Positions 8,848 through 17,498 of a DNA stretch of 64,000 bases are shown in pieces. The notes beneath the pieces are model-generated. The model searched no databases. It was not told the origin of the DNA and worked only from the letters and a program-made list of their open reading frames with translations. The stretch's first letter is position 1. Every line of letters starts with the position of its first letter. Both the position numbers and the translations under genes were made by a program. This DNA is from Variovorax paradoxus (GTDB lineage: Bacteria > Pseudomonadota > Gammaproteobacteria > Burkholderiales > Burkholderiaceae_C), in the NCBI RefSeq assembly GCF_030815975.1, contig NZ_JAUSXL010000001.1, forward strand, positions 1-64,000, written 5' to 3'.

Positions 8848-11220
8848 ATGAAGACAGTCCTGAATCACCGGCGCATCTTTCCTGCGCTGCTCGCATCCAT
8901 GCTGGTGCTCGGCTGCGGAGGAGACGACTCGAGCGGCAGCGGAGGGTTTTGGGTCCCTGGCGCAGGCGGCAGCCCGGAGGCTCCGCCTGTGCAACCCGCC
9001 GCACCGGTCTTCAGGGCCGCGGGCCTGGTGTACGGGACGCCGGCTGCAATCTCGGACGACAAGGGCAACGACACCGTGAGCATCCCGGTGCTCACGCAGA
9101 GCGGCGCAAGGAGCTTGTCGCTCGCCGTTCCCACTGCGAAGACGGCCGCCCTCCTCGCCAACCTTGTGCCGGGCAACCTGGTGGATTGGATACCCGGCAG
9201 CGATGCCGGCACGGTGGCCGTTCCGGTCGACGCCGCGCCAATCTTCAACGTCATCCTCGCCAAGGGCAAATCGACCGCCGCCCAGTTCAACCTCAAGAAG
9301 TACGGCGCGGCCGTGAGCCGGAACGACAACGCGCCCGGCCCGATGGTCGCGGCGGGCTGGGTCTACGACAAGACGGGGGCCACCATCACCGTGGGTGACG
9401 GCCACAACCTGACGGCGGACCAAGCCGGTCGGCCCTATGCGCAGCCGATCAGGCGCTACGAGGAAACCTATGCGGTCTCGCCCGATGTGAAGGTGTTCAA
9501 CGTCAACACCGCCGACTATGCGAAGAGCGCCGCTTCCGACTTCGCGTCGATTCCGGTCACCGCCAGCTACGACCACAGCACCACATCGCGCCAAAGCGCC
9601 TATCTGCTTTTCGACAACAACTACCTCGCGGCCGACAAAGCCAAGGTGGTCGCGATCTGGTACTTCACGCCGCAATCGACCACCGACGGCAAGCCGGTGT
9701 GGGACGTGCCGACGCTCAGCACCATGCTGGACGACAAGGGCAGCGATCCTGTCTCCGGCCAGCCCTACAACAAGATCAACGCGACCTCGCCCTCGTCGGC
9801 GCCGTACTCCCGCAGCACCGAGCCGTTCGAGATGGTGAAGAACACGATGTACTACGTGGGCGACAACGAAGTTGCCTCGTATCTGCTCAAGGCCGACATG
9901 GGGACGCCCAACGATCCGTCGGACGACAAAGTGATCAAGGTCGATGCCGGATGGCCCAGCAGCGGCTACCAGTACTGGAGGAACCTGGAGCTCGTCGGCG
10001 CCGACCCGCGATCGGTCACCGATATCTGGCTGACGCATGGCCACAGCGACCATTACGGCACGGTCGTCGAGCAACTCAGGATGATGGACAACGCCGGCAA
10101 GCCGATCGCGCTCTGGGCGTCGAAGGAAGACGCCACGGGCGTCACGTCCGACCTGCAGGGCAACGTCTGGAACATCACGGGTGCGCTCCCGGCCAGCGAG
10201 ACCGTGATCCGCGAGCGCGTCTCGCATTCGTACGAATACGACAAGTGGTACGACTACGGCAACGTGAAGATCATGGTGATCTGGTCGCCGGGCCACACAC
10301 CCGGCAGCACCAACATGCTGTTCAAGGTGAAGAATCCGGACGACGGCAAGTTCTACACCTTCGGCTATCACGGGGGCTACGGCTTCAATGGCCTCAACAG
10401 CCCGACCGCCGCCAACGGCTGGCTGCGCCTGTCGTTCCAGCATGGCTTCAGCTATCTGCAGAACACGCTCGATGTGGACTTCGTGGCACCGCAGCACACC
10501 AACCAGTTTCCCATCGTCGAGGTCTACCAGGCGCTGAAGGCCTACAACCGCGACCCGGCGAACGCGGGTGTCCCGCTGACCATGCTCGATGCGATGCGCT
10601 CGAAGGTGTTCGACTCGCCGGCCGTCGGCGGCGTGAACATCACCGGCGAGTTCTCCAACCAGTTGGAGAAGCGCCGCTCGGTGGCATCCTACGCAGCGAG
10701 CGACGCTGCGAATGCGACGTACAAGAGCATCGCGACCTCCGGTCCCTTCAAGCCTGGGCGCGAAGCCGGCCTGACCTCCGTGTCAGCCAGGATCCTGGAC
10801 GACGGGAAAATCATCCAGGGCTTCGTGGGTCCGCAGAACAAGAACCCGAAGCTCCCCCTGCTGGCGAACGGCATCACGACGTCGACGGACCAGTACGTGA
10901 ACGATCCGGGCGGCTACTACGTGCAGGTCGCCATCGACGTGCAGGACACGGTCTACAAGGGCTACATCCCCGAGGGCTTCACGCAGTTCAGTCCGGGCCT
11001 GGGCGCCACCATCACCTACAAGGGCGGCCCCGTCGAGTCCGTCCATGCGGACAAAGGCACCTTCCATCCGCCGGAGTACCTGCGCACGCAGCGCCTGGGC
11101 TCGCTGGCCGATGCGCAGGCCGTGCTCGCCACCATCGCCAAGGGGCAGACCAAGACCATCTCGCTCACCCGGGCGAGCGAGATCGTCGTGCCGGCCATCG
11201 TGACCCAGACCTTCCAATGA
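8848..11220 (+). CDS. Metallo-beta-lactamase-fold lipoprotein
   Basis: 790 aa. The signal MKTVLNHRRIFPALLASM ends in the lipobox VLGC, followed by an acidic/Gly/Ser linker. The centre holds a metallo-beta-lactamase domain: DIWLTHGHSDHYG (HxHxDH, about residues 396-403) and a second metal-ligand segment WSPGHTPGSTN, with FGYHGGYG later. About 170 residues precede the domain and some 280 follow it; I do not recognise these flanks. The beta-lactamase fold covers hydrolases of lactones, thioesters, phosphodiesters and more, so the reaction is open. It follows the esterase lipoprotein by 24 bases and was probably made with it; both should be membrane-anchored outside the cytoplasm. Confidence 0.75.
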   Translation: MKTVLNHRRIFPALLASMLVLGCGGDDSSGSGGFWVPGAGGSPEAPPVQPAAPVFRAAGLVYGTPAAISDDKGNDTVSIPVLTQSGARSLSLAVPTAKTAALLANLVPGNLVDWIPGSDAGTVAVPVDAAPIFNVILAKGKSTAAQFNLKKYGAAVSRNDNAPGPMVAAGWVYDKTGATITVGDGHNLTADQAGRPYAQPIRRYEETYAVSPDVKVFNVNTADYAKSAASDFASIPVTASYDHSTTSRQSAYLLFDNNYLAADKAKVVAIWYFTPQSTTDGKPVWDVPTLSTMLDDKGSDPVSGQPYNKINATSPSSAPYSRSTEPFEMVKNTMYYVGDNEVASYLLKADMGTPNDPSDDKVIKVDAGWPSSGYQYWRNLELVGADPRSVTDIWLTHGHSDHYGTVVEQLRMMDNAGKPIALWASKEDATGVTSDLQGNVWNITGALPASETVIRERVSHSYEYDKWYDYGNVKIMVIWSPGHTPGSTNMLFKVKNPDDGKFYTFGYHGGYGFNGLNSPTAANGWLRLSFQHGFSYLQNTLDVDFVAPQHTNQFPIVEVYQALKAYNRDPANAGVPLTMLDAMRSKVFDSPAVGGVNITGEFSNQLEKRRSVASYAASDAANATYKSIATSGPFKPGREAGLTSVSARILDDGKIIQGFVGPQNKNPKLPLLANGITTSTDQYVNDPGGYYVQVAIDVQDTVYKGYIPEGFTQFSPGLGATITYKGGPVESVHADKGTFHPPEYLRTQRLGSLADAQAVLATIAKGQTKTISLTRASEIVVPAIVTQTFQ

Positions 11221-11250
11221 GGTGGGGCCGCTGTGCGAGGAAATCCTTCG

Positions 11251-12096
11251 ATGGCGCAAGATCATCCAAAGGCCGCTCGCCTTCTTCCTGCCCTCCTCGC
11301 GCTCTGCCTCGCCGTTCCTGGTTCTTCCGCGGCGGCGCAATCGGATGATCCCGAAGCGCAATACGAGCTGGCACGGCGATACAGCAGCGGCGCGGGGGTG
11401 CCGATGGACAGGGGACAGGCATTCAAGCTCTACGCCGCGTCCGCCGCCCAGGGCTTTGCGAAGGCGGAATATGAGCTCGCCAACCACTACCGCGGCCGGA
11501 CGGGCCGGGCGCTGGACCTGGACGTGGCATCCAGCCATCTCGAAAGGTCGGCGCGGCACGGGTACGCACCAGCCCAGGCCGACATGGGCTTCGTTTACTT
11601 CAACGGAGACGGCAGCACGCCCAAGGACCTCGCGAAATCATTCCACTGGTTCAAGCGCGCCGCGGACGGCGGCGAGGTGATCGCGCAATGCATGGTGGCC
11701 GACTTCTACAAGCAAGGGCTGGGCGGCGTCGAGCGTAACCCTCGCGAGGCATTCAAGTGGTACCGGCTGACCGCGACCCGCGCCGACCGATGCGCCGCGA
11801 AGTCTCAATATGAGCTGTACGCAAGCTATGCGTCGGGCAGCGGTGTCCGCAAGGACCTGCCGACGGCCATGGCCTGGTTGAAGCGCGCAGCGAAAGCCGA
11901 CAATCCCCAGGCTCAACGCGCCCTGGGCCTGGCTTATGAGAACGGTGTTGGCCTCGAGCGCAACCCGGTGCTCGCGCGCACGTGGCTCAAAAAATCCCGC
12001 GAAGGGGTCGCACCGCACGATGACCACGAGCACGACCATGAGCACGAGGACGAACCGAAGCCAGGGCGCGTCCCCGTCCCGGGGCACGCCCACTGA
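11251..12096 (+). CDS. Secreted Sel1-repeat protein with His-rich tail
   Basis: 281 aa from the ATG at 11251, chosen because GAGGAAA precedes it; the frame is also open from a GTG at 11233. An N-terminal Sec signal (ARLLPALLALCLAVPGSSAAAQ) is followed by about six Sel1/TPR-like repeats, each roughly 36 residues with AxxxLGxxYxxGxGVxxD patterns. The C-terminus reads HDDHEHDHEHEDE, then Pro/Gly and a final HAH, which could bind Zn, Ni or Cu. Sel1 proteins are usually scaffolds for other proteins. It starts 30 bases after the beta-lactamase-fold lipoprotein and may organise the two lipoproteins in the periplasm. Function unknown. Confidence 0.75.
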   Translation: MAQDHPKAARLLPALLALCLAVPGSSAAAQSDDPEAQYELARRYSSGAGVPMDRGQAFKLYAASAAQGFAKAEYELANHYRGRTGRALDLDVASSHLERSARHGYAPAQADMGFVYFNGDGSTPKDLAKSFHWFKRAADGGEVIAQCMVADFYKQGLGGVERNPREAFKWYRLTATRADRCAAKSQYELYASYASGSGVRKDLPTAMAWLKRAAKADNPQAQRALGLAYENGVGLERNPVLARTWLKKSREGVAPHDDHEHDHEHEDEPKPGRVPVPGHAH

Positions 12097-12120
12097 CGCG
12101 CGCCAGGAAGGCCCAGCACG

Positions 12121-13137
12121 CTAGGCGCTCGCCCGACGAACGATCGTGAAGCCCACATCGACGATCAGCTCCGGCGGACGCCGTCCTGCGGCCCGCTCGA
12201 CGATGCAGTCGGCCGCGATCTGGCCGATGCGCCGCCCATCGATCCGCACGGTGGTCAGCGCCGGGTCCAGGTCCGCCGCAAAGTTCAGGTCGCCGAAACC
12301 GACGACCGAAAGATCGGCGGGAACGCCGAGGCCGGCGGCACGCGCTTCGGTCAGCACGCCCAGCGCCAGCATGTCGGAACTGCAGAAGACCCCGTCGACC
12401 GGCAGGTTGGACTGCAGGATCGAGCGCAGGGCGCGCCGCCCGTCGCTGAGCTTGGTCGGCGCGGGGACGAGATGCACGATCGGGGCCACGGCACCCTGTG
12501 CCTGCGCCATGGCGGTGAACGCTTCGGCCCGGCGCACCGACCGGGGATCGTCGCCGCCGATCAGGGCGAGCCGCCTGCGGCCCTTCTGGAGCAGGTATTC
12601 CGCGACGCTGCGGCCGACGGCCTCGTGCGAGAAGCCGACCAGCATGTCGATCGGATCGAGCGCCACATCCCAGGTCTCGACGATCGGAATGCCCGCCGCA
12701 AGGAGCCGCTGGCGCCCGAGCTCGCTGTGCACGACGCCGGTGAGCACGATGCCGTCGGGCCGACGCCCGATGATGTCGCGCACGAGGTCGTCCTCCGTCG
12801 ACGTGCTGTATCCGCTCTGCCCCACCATGAGTTGGTAGCCGTGCTGCTGGAGCCGGGAATTCAGCGCCTCGATGGTGTCCAGGAAGACGGGCCCCGACAG
12901 GGTCGGCACCACCGCCGACACCAGGCGTGTCTTGGCGGAGCGCAGCCCCCCCGCGCCACGATTCGGCACGTAGCCCGTGGCCGCCACGGCCGCCTGCACC
13001 TTGGCGAGCGTCTTGGCGTTGACCGAGTGGGGCGCATTGAAGACCCGCGACACCGTCATCGCCGACACGCCCGCGAGCTTGGCGACGTCCATCACGGTGA
13101 CGCTCAGATGGCGAGGCTGCAAAGGACGATCTGTCAT
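12121..13137 (-). CDS. LacI/GntR-type transcriptional regulator (copy 1)
   Basis: 338 aa. LacI helix-turn-helix near residues 15-40 (VTVMDVAKLAGVSAMTVSRV), hinge helix SAKTRLVSAVVPTLSGPVF, and a periplasmic-binding-protein-like effector domain with FCSSDMLALGVL and VVGFGDLNFAADLDPALTTV. It belongs to the gluconate-repressor-like branch. The ATG at 13137 (MTDRPLQ) is used; the frame extends further but without family sequence. It is divergent from, and paralogous to, the LacI gene at 13230: both share VVETWD, DPIDMLVGFSHEA and GRRPDGIVL. Likely binds a palindrome such as those at 6865 or 14359. The effector is probably a sugar acid, by context. Confidence 0.88.
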   Translation of the reverse strand: MTDRPLQPRHLSVTVMDVAKLAGVSAMTVSRVFNAPHSVNAKTLAKVQAAVAATGYVPNRGAGGLRSAKTRLVSAVVPTLSGPVFLDTIEALNSRLQQHGYQLMVGQSGYSTSTEDDLVRDIIGRRPDGIVLTGVVHSELGRQRLLAAGIPIVETWDVALDPIDMLVGFSHEAVGRSVAEYLLQKGRRRLALIGGDDPRSVRRAEAFTAMAQAQGAVAPIVHLVPAPTKLSDGRRALRSILQSNLPVDGVFCSSDMLALGVLTEARAAGLGVPADLSVVGFGDLNFAADLDPALTTVRIDGRRIGQIAADCIVERAAGRRPPELIVDVGFTIVRRASA

Positions 13138-13229
13138 GGTTGGAAGCGGACTATAACGGCCGGGGCCGGCGCCTTCCGAGGCCCGCACCGCGAATCCGGT
13201 TAAGCTTTTCGCGCCCCTTGCCACCGTCC

Positions 13230-14312
13230 ATGCCGACCTCTTCGAACAAACAACCTGCCGCAGCAGGACGTTCCGCGCCCTCGCCTCTGCCGCCGCGCCG
13301 CGGAAGAGTTGCCGGCGGCATCACCCTGCTCGAAGTCGCTCGCCTGGCGGGGGTTTCCGCGATGAGCGTGTCGCGCGCGCTGAACACGCCCGAGCAGGTT
13401 TCGGCCGCCATCCTCGCGAAGGTTCGCGCGGCGGTCGAGTCGACGGGCTACGTCGCCAACCGGGTGGCCGGAAGCCTGGCCTCCCAGCGAAGCCGCCTGG
13501 TCGCGGCTGTCGTTCCTTCGATTGCCGGGCCGGTGTTCCAGGAAATGGTGCAGTCCCTCATCGCCGAACTCGCGGCCCGCGACCACCAGTTGATGCTGGG
13601 CCAGAGCGGCTATGGCACGCAGAAGGAGGACGCGCTGCTCGAAGCCATCATCGGACGTCGGCCCGACGGCATCGTGCTGGGCGGGGTCGTGCCCTCTCCG
13701 GCCGGCCGGCGGCAACTTGTGGCCTCGGGCATTCCCGTGGTGGAGACGTGGGACATGGTGCAGGACCCGATCGACATGCTGGTCGGCTTCTCGCACGAGG
13801 CCATCGCGACCGCCGTGGCCACGTTCCTGATCGAGCGCGGCCGTCGCCACCTGGGGTTCATCGGCGGCAATCACGAGCGCGCGGCCCGTCGGGCCAGTGC
13901 TTTCGTCGACTCCGCGCTCCACGGCCCGGCGCGCGAGCGCGCGGTCGCTGTGCAGGTCGAGACCGTGGTTGCACCGGCAACCGTGCGCAGCGGCCGCCAG
14001 GCGCTGGGCGAGATGCTGCGGCATCAGCCCGAGACCGACGCCATCTTCTGCAGCTCGGACGTGCTGGCGCTCGGCGTCGTCACCGAGGCCGCGGCGCGCG
14101 GCCTGCGCGTGCCGCAGGACATCGCCGTGGTCGGCTTCGGCGACCTCGATTTCGCGGCGGACGTCTCGCCTTCGCTCACCACCGTGCGCATCGACAGCAC
14201 GCGCATCGGCCAGCTCGCGGCTCGGTTCATCGTGAGCCGAAGCGAAGGCCTCGAGGTCGAAGAAGCAAAGGTCGACGTCGGCTTCTCCATCGTTTCGCGC
14301 GAGAGCGCCTAG
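13230..14312 (+). CDS. LacI/GntR-type transcriptional regulator (copy 2)
   Basis: 360 aa. After about 40 basic/Pro-rich residues comes the LacI HTH (GITLLEVARLAGVSAMSVSR), a hinge with SQRSRLVAAVVPSIAGPVF, and the effector-binding domain (FCSSDVLALGVV, VVGFGDLDFAADVSPSLTTV). It is clearly a duplicate of the divergent copy 1 with the same effector-domain motifs, so related ligands are expected. The ATG at 13230 (MPTSSNKQ) is chosen. It lies 81 bases before the enolase-superfamily gene, whose leader carries a perfect LacI operator at 14359-14376; local regulation of that operon is the simplest reading. Confidence 0.88.
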   Translation: MPTSSNKQPAAAGRSAPSPLPPRRGRVAGGITLLEVARLAGVSAMSVSRALNTPEQVSAAILAKVRAAVESTGYVANRVAGSLASQRSRLVAAVVPSIAGPVFQEMVQSLIAELAARDHQLMLGQSGYGTQKEDALLEAIIGRRPDGIVLGGVVPSPAGRRQLVASGIPVVETWDMVQDPIDMLVGFSHEAIATAVATFLIERGRRHLGFIGGNHERAARRASAFVDSALHGPARERAVAVQVETVVAPATVRSGRQALGEMLRHQPETDAIFCSSDVLALGVVTEAAARGLRVPQDIAVVGFGDLDFAADVSPSLTTVRIDSTRIGQLAARFIVSRSEGLEVEEAKVDVGFSIVSRESA

Positions 14313-14358
14313 ATAGAAACCCGCACACGCGGGCCCGCATATGGCCGTAACATGGGCT

Positions 14359-14376
14359 TTTGGTAGCGCTACCAAA
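14359..14376. promoter_or_regulatory. LacI-type operator in front of the enolase-superfamily operon
   Basis: TTTGGTAGCGCTACCAAA is a perfect 18-base palindrome with central CG, typical of GntR/LacI-subfamily operators (GGTAGCGCTACC core). It ends 17 bases before the ATG at 14394 and follows the LacI copy 2 gene by about 46 bases. Its half-site differs from the GTTAACG half-site at 6865, suggesting that the two paralogous repressors have diverged in DNA specificity. Confidence 0.7.
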
Positions 14377-14393
14377 TCATCGCAGAAAGCCAG

Positions 14394-15497
14394 ATGTCCA
14401 CCACCATTCGATCGATCGACTGCCTCCAGCTTCGATTGCCCTTCGACCACGGCGCGCCGGCACCCCTGTTCGCCGGACGGCCGAGAACCACGCTGGACAG
14501 CGGCCTTGTCCGCGTCGAGCTCGATAACGGCCTGGTCGGCTGGGGCGAATCGTATGGCGCCGAACTCGACGCTCTCTCGGCGATCTTTCGCAGCCGGGTC
14601 GCCCCCCTCGCGGCTGGCCGGGACGCGGCCGACCCCGAGCTCATGGCTTCGCTTGAACGCACGCTGCACAACATGGGCCGCTCGGGGCCGGTGCTGCATG
14701 CGTTGAGCGGCCTGGACATCGCGATCTGGGACCTGAGGGCGAAGATCGCCGGCGTGCCGCTGCATGTCCTGCTCGGCGGAGCGAGACGCACCCGCCTGCC
14801 CGCGTACGCGTCGCTGCTTCAGTACTACGGCGACACGGCGCTGGTGGAAAGGAATGTGGAGCGTGCGCTGGCAGCCGGCTTCACACAGGTGAAGCTGCAC
14901 GAGAAGACTCCCGAGGCCGTGGCCGCCGCGCGCAGCGTGATGGGCCCGGACATGCCGCTGATGGTCGACGCGAACTGCGCCTGGACGGTCGATCAGGCCG
15001 ACGAGGTCGTGGCCAGGATGGCGGCCTTCGGCCTGCACTGGATCGAGGAGCCGCTCTGGCCGCCGGAGGACATCGAGGCACTTGGTGCATTGCGCGTGCG
15101 AACCGGCGTGCCGACCGCAGCCGGCGAGAACGCCAGCAGCGTGCATGAACTGAGCGCCATGGCGAGAGCCCAGGCCGTCGATTACCTGCAGCCGAGCGCG
15201 ATCAAATCGGGCGGCGTCACCACGCTGCTGCGGCTCTCGCGCGAGTGCGCCGGCAGCGCCGTGCATTGCGCCCCGCAGTCGGCCTTCTTCGGCCCCGGGT
15301 TGCTGGCCACGCTGCATGTGCTGGCAGCGCAGGAAGACGAAGTGCATGTGGAGCGACTCTTCTGCGATCTCGGCTTCACGCCTTACGGCGACGCGGTGCC
15401 CTGCGTCGACGGCGCCTTTCAGCTGACGGACCGGCCCGGGCTGGGCGCCGACCCGGAAGCAGCGCTGCTCGACAGCGGCTTCGTGCGCTGCATCTAG
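14394..15497 (+). CDS. Mandelate racemase/muconate lactonizing enzyme family protein
   Basis: 367 aa enolase-superfamily protein with an N-terminal capping domain and a TIM barrel. Metal ligands appear in DANCAW, IEEPLW and GENASS. The first catalytic position reads VKLHEK, Lys-x-His rather than the common Lys-x-Lys, and the far side of the barrel has HCAPQSAFFGPG with a candidate base His. These enzymes abstract a proton next to a carboxylate: dehydration of sugar acids, racemisation or cycloisomerisation. The substrate is not assigned. It heads an operon with a Bug receptor and a CMD-like protein behind a LacI operator, so an unknown acid, probably a sugar acid or lactone, is likely. Confidence 0.82.
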   Translation: MSTTIRSIDCLQLRLPFDHGAPAPLFAGRPRTTLDSGLVRVELDNGLVGWGESYGAELDALSAIFRSRVAPLAAGRDAADPELMASLERTLHNMGRSGPVLHALSGLDIAIWDLRAKIAGVPLHVLLGGARRTRLPAYASLLQYYGDTALVERNVERALAAGFTQVKLHEKTPEAVAAARSVMGPDMPLMVDANCAWTVDQADEVVARMAAFGLHWIEEPLWPPEDIEALGALRVRTGVPTAAGENASSVHELSAMARAQAVDYLQPSAIKSGGVTTLLRLSRECAGSAVHCAPQSAFFGPGLLATLHVLAAQEDEVHVERLFCDLGFTPYGDAVPCVDGAFQLTDRPGLGADPEAALLDSGFVRCI

Positions 15498-15520
15498 ACC
15501 TTATTTTCAGGAGACAAAAA

Positions 15521-16510
15521 ATGCCCATGCACAAAAGGCGATCGCTGATCCTCGGAGGCGCCGCGCTTTCCTTGGTGGGGTCTCTCGGCGCGGGGCGCCT
15601 CGCGCTCGCGGACACGAAGACGGCGGTCCGCCTCATCGTGCCCTACCCCCCGGGTGCCGCCACGGACACGCTCGGCCGCCTGATGGCGCAGGCATTGGAG
15701 CCCGCCGTCGCGGCGCCGGTGATTGTCGACAACCGGGGAGGTGCCGGCACGCAGATCGGCACGCGCGCCGTCGCCACGGCGGCACCGGACGGCCGCACGC
15801 TCGGCTTCGTCGACACGGCATTCGTGATCAACCCCGGGCTTTTCGGCAGCGCGCTGCCGTACGACACGGAGAAGGACTTCGCGCCAATTTCGCTCATGGC
15901 ATCGGCGCCGCTGGTGCTGATCGTGCACAGCGCGGTTCCCGCAGCGACGCTGAAGGAGTTCGTCGCCCTTGCCAAGGCAAAGCCGGGCAGTCTCAACTAC
16001 GGATCGGCCGGCGTCGGCAGTGCGCCACATCTGGCCGGCGAGCAGTTGCGCACGGCCGCCGCGATCGACATCAACCACGTGCCGTACCGCGGCGGCGGCA
16101 CCGTACTGAACGACCTGCTCGCGGGCCACGTCCAGTTCGGGTTCACCACGGTCCCCACGATGATCGACCACATCCGCGCGGGCACCGTCCGCGCCTTGGC
16201 AGTCACCGGGACGCGCCGGGCCGCGCAACTGCCCGACACGCCGACGATGCAAGAGGCTGGGCTGCCCAGCGTCGACGCCACGCCGATCTTCGGTTTGATC
16301 GGCCCTGCCAGATTGGCGCCGGACACCGTGTCCCGGCTGTCGTCCACCGCCGCGCAAGCCGTGCGGGCGGGCCCGCTGCATCAGAAGCTCGTCGAACTCG
16401 GCTTCGTGCCGGTCGGCAGCAGCGCCGAGGAGTTCAGGACCCGCATCCGCCAGGAGATCGAGAAATGGGCGGCGGTCGTCAAGGCTGGCAACATCAAGCC
16501 CAATGCCTGA
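15521..16510 (+). CDS. Bug-family periplasmic binding protein
   Basis: 329 aa. The start MPMHKRRSLILGGAALSLVG has a twin-basic N-region and a hydrophobic core, a Sec- or weak Tat-type signal. The mature part has VRLIVPYPPGAATDTLGR, DNRGGAGTQIG, VPYRGGGTVLNDLLAGHV and PTMQEAGLPSVDA, all Bug/TctC signatures. It presumably binds the acid handled by the enolase-superfamily enzyme encoded 23 bases upstream. The ribosome site CAGGAGACAAAAA precedes the ATG at 15521. Bug proteins often lack a linked permease, as here. The 3' end overlaps the next gene by 8 bases, implying translational coupling. Confidence 0.9.
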   Translation: MPMHKRRSLILGGAALSLVGSLGAGRLALADTKTAVRLIVPYPPGAATDTLGRLMAQALEPAVAAPVIVDNRGGAGTQIGTRAVATAAPDGRTLGFVDTAFVINPGLFGSALPYDTEKDFAPISLMASAPLVLIVHSAVPAATLKEFVALAKAKPGSLNYGSAGVGSAPHLAGEQLRTAAAIDINHVPYRGGGTVLNDLLAGHVQFGFTTVPTMIDHIRAGTVRALAVTGTRRAAQLPDTPTMQEAGLPSVDATPIFGLIGPARLAPDTVSRLSSTAAQAVRAGPLHQKLVELGFVPVGSSAEEFRTRIRQEIEKWAAVVKAGNIKPNA

Positions 16511-17063
16511 GACGACGCCCGCAAGCCCACATGCAGCCACTCGTTTCCCTGCGACGGCCGAGGCCTTGCGCTCCGCAGAACAGCGCGCGGCCTACGACCT
16601 GATCGCACGGCGGCGCGGCCGCGTGCCGGCCCCCTACCTGCCCCTGCTGGGGAGCCCCCGAATCGCCGATCTTCTGGAACAACTCTCGACCGAGCTTTGG
16701 ACCGGCACACTGCCGCAGCGGGTGCTGGAAGCCGTCTTCCTCATGGCTGCGCACAGGCAGCAATGCCGCCACCAATGGAAGACTCACGCACCCAAGGCCT
16801 TGTCGGCCGGGCTTTCGCTGGAGATGGTTGAAGCAATTGCGGCCGGCAAGATTCCGGAGGATGGCGGATCGGTGGAAGCAGCCGGGCGGTTCTTCCTGGC
16901 GCTCACCGAACACCATTGCGTCGCGGACGACGTGTTCGAGCAAGTACAGCGGCACTTCGGAGAACGCGGCACGGCCGAACTGGTTGCATTCTGCGGACTG
17001 GCCGGAACCGTCGCCCTGCTCTTGAATGTGCAGTTGCCTCACGCACCGGCCAGCCCGACCTGA
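16503..17063 (+). CDS. Carboxymuconolactone decarboxylase-like protein
   Basis: 186 aa, mainly helical, of the CMD/AhpD-like superfamily: GTLPQRVLEAVFLMAAHRQQCRHQWKTH followed by GLSLEMVEAIAAGKIP and VADDVFEQVQRHFGERGTAELV. The family includes gamma-carboxymuconolactone decarboxylase and peroxidase-like proteins. The AhpD CxxC pair is absent; the segment reads QCRHQW, with the His typical of the non-redox branch. Its ATG lies inside the end of the Bug gene (8-base overlap). With the enolase-superfamily enzyme it may process a lactone or acid intermediate; the reaction is unknown. It ends about 40 bases before the convergent NIPSNAP gene. Confidence 0.78.
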   Translation: MPETTPASPHAATRFPATAEALRSAEQRAAYDLIARRRGRVPAPYLPLLGSPRIADLLEQLSTELWTGTLPQRVLEAVFLMAAHRQQCRHQWKTHAPKALSAGLSLEMVEAIAAGKIPEDGGSVEAAGRFFLALTEHHCVADDVFEQVQRHFGERGTAELVAFCGLAGTVALLLNVQLPHAPASPT

Positions 17064-17102
17064 GATCCGTCAATGACTGACGGTCGTCCGCCGCAGAAGA
17101 GA

Positions 17103-17429
17103 CTATTTCGCAGGCGAGAAAGAGGTTGGCGCCAAGAACGAGTTGTCCATCTTCGCAACAATCGGTCCGGCTGCCTCGCTCGCCTTTCTGATCTCGACCC
17201 ATTCGGGATCGACGACAAACTTGCCCCACTTGACCTCACGATCGGCCAGGCTCTCCCAGACAAGCATGTAGGTAAGCGCGTTGCTGTCAGGTCCGACTGC
17301 AGTCGTCCAATATCCGAGTTGACGAATTCCCAGCCGGTTCCAGATGCCCACGGTGTGATCGCGAAATCTGGCAAGAACGTCGGGTAGCCGGCCAGGCATT
17401 GCGGTATAGACGCGTAGTTCGTAGATCAT
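17103..17429 (-). CDS. NIPSNAP family protein
   Basis: 108 aa ferredoxin-like/dimeric alpha-beta barrel protein: MIYELRVYTAMPGRLPDVL, then GYWTTAVGPDSNALTYMLVW and FVVDPEWVEIRKASE, matching the NIPSNAP (DUF1330-like) family. The ATG at 17429 has AGGA nine bases upstream, better spaced than the ATG two codons earlier. NIPSNAP proteins are common small partners of catabolic operons; biochemical roles are poorly defined. It lies 69 bases downstream of the biotin carboxylase gene on the same strand and could be the last gene of that operon. Confidence 0.8.
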   Translation of the reverse strand: MIYELRVYTAMPGRLPDVLARFRDHTVGIWNRLGIRQLGYWTTAVGPDSNALTYMLVWESLADREVKWGKFVVDPEWVEIRKASEAAGPIVAKMDNSFLAPTSFSPAK

Positions 17430-17498
17430 CGACATCAGTCCTGAAAGATTGTTGCGAGTTGACGGGGTGGCGGGCGTGACCGCCAGGCTCACATTGTG

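Noticed and set aside
7906..10497. 863-codon minus-strand open frame
   Set aside because: Antisense to the two lipoprotein genes, which have signals, ribosome sites and catalytic motifs; no recognisable domain.
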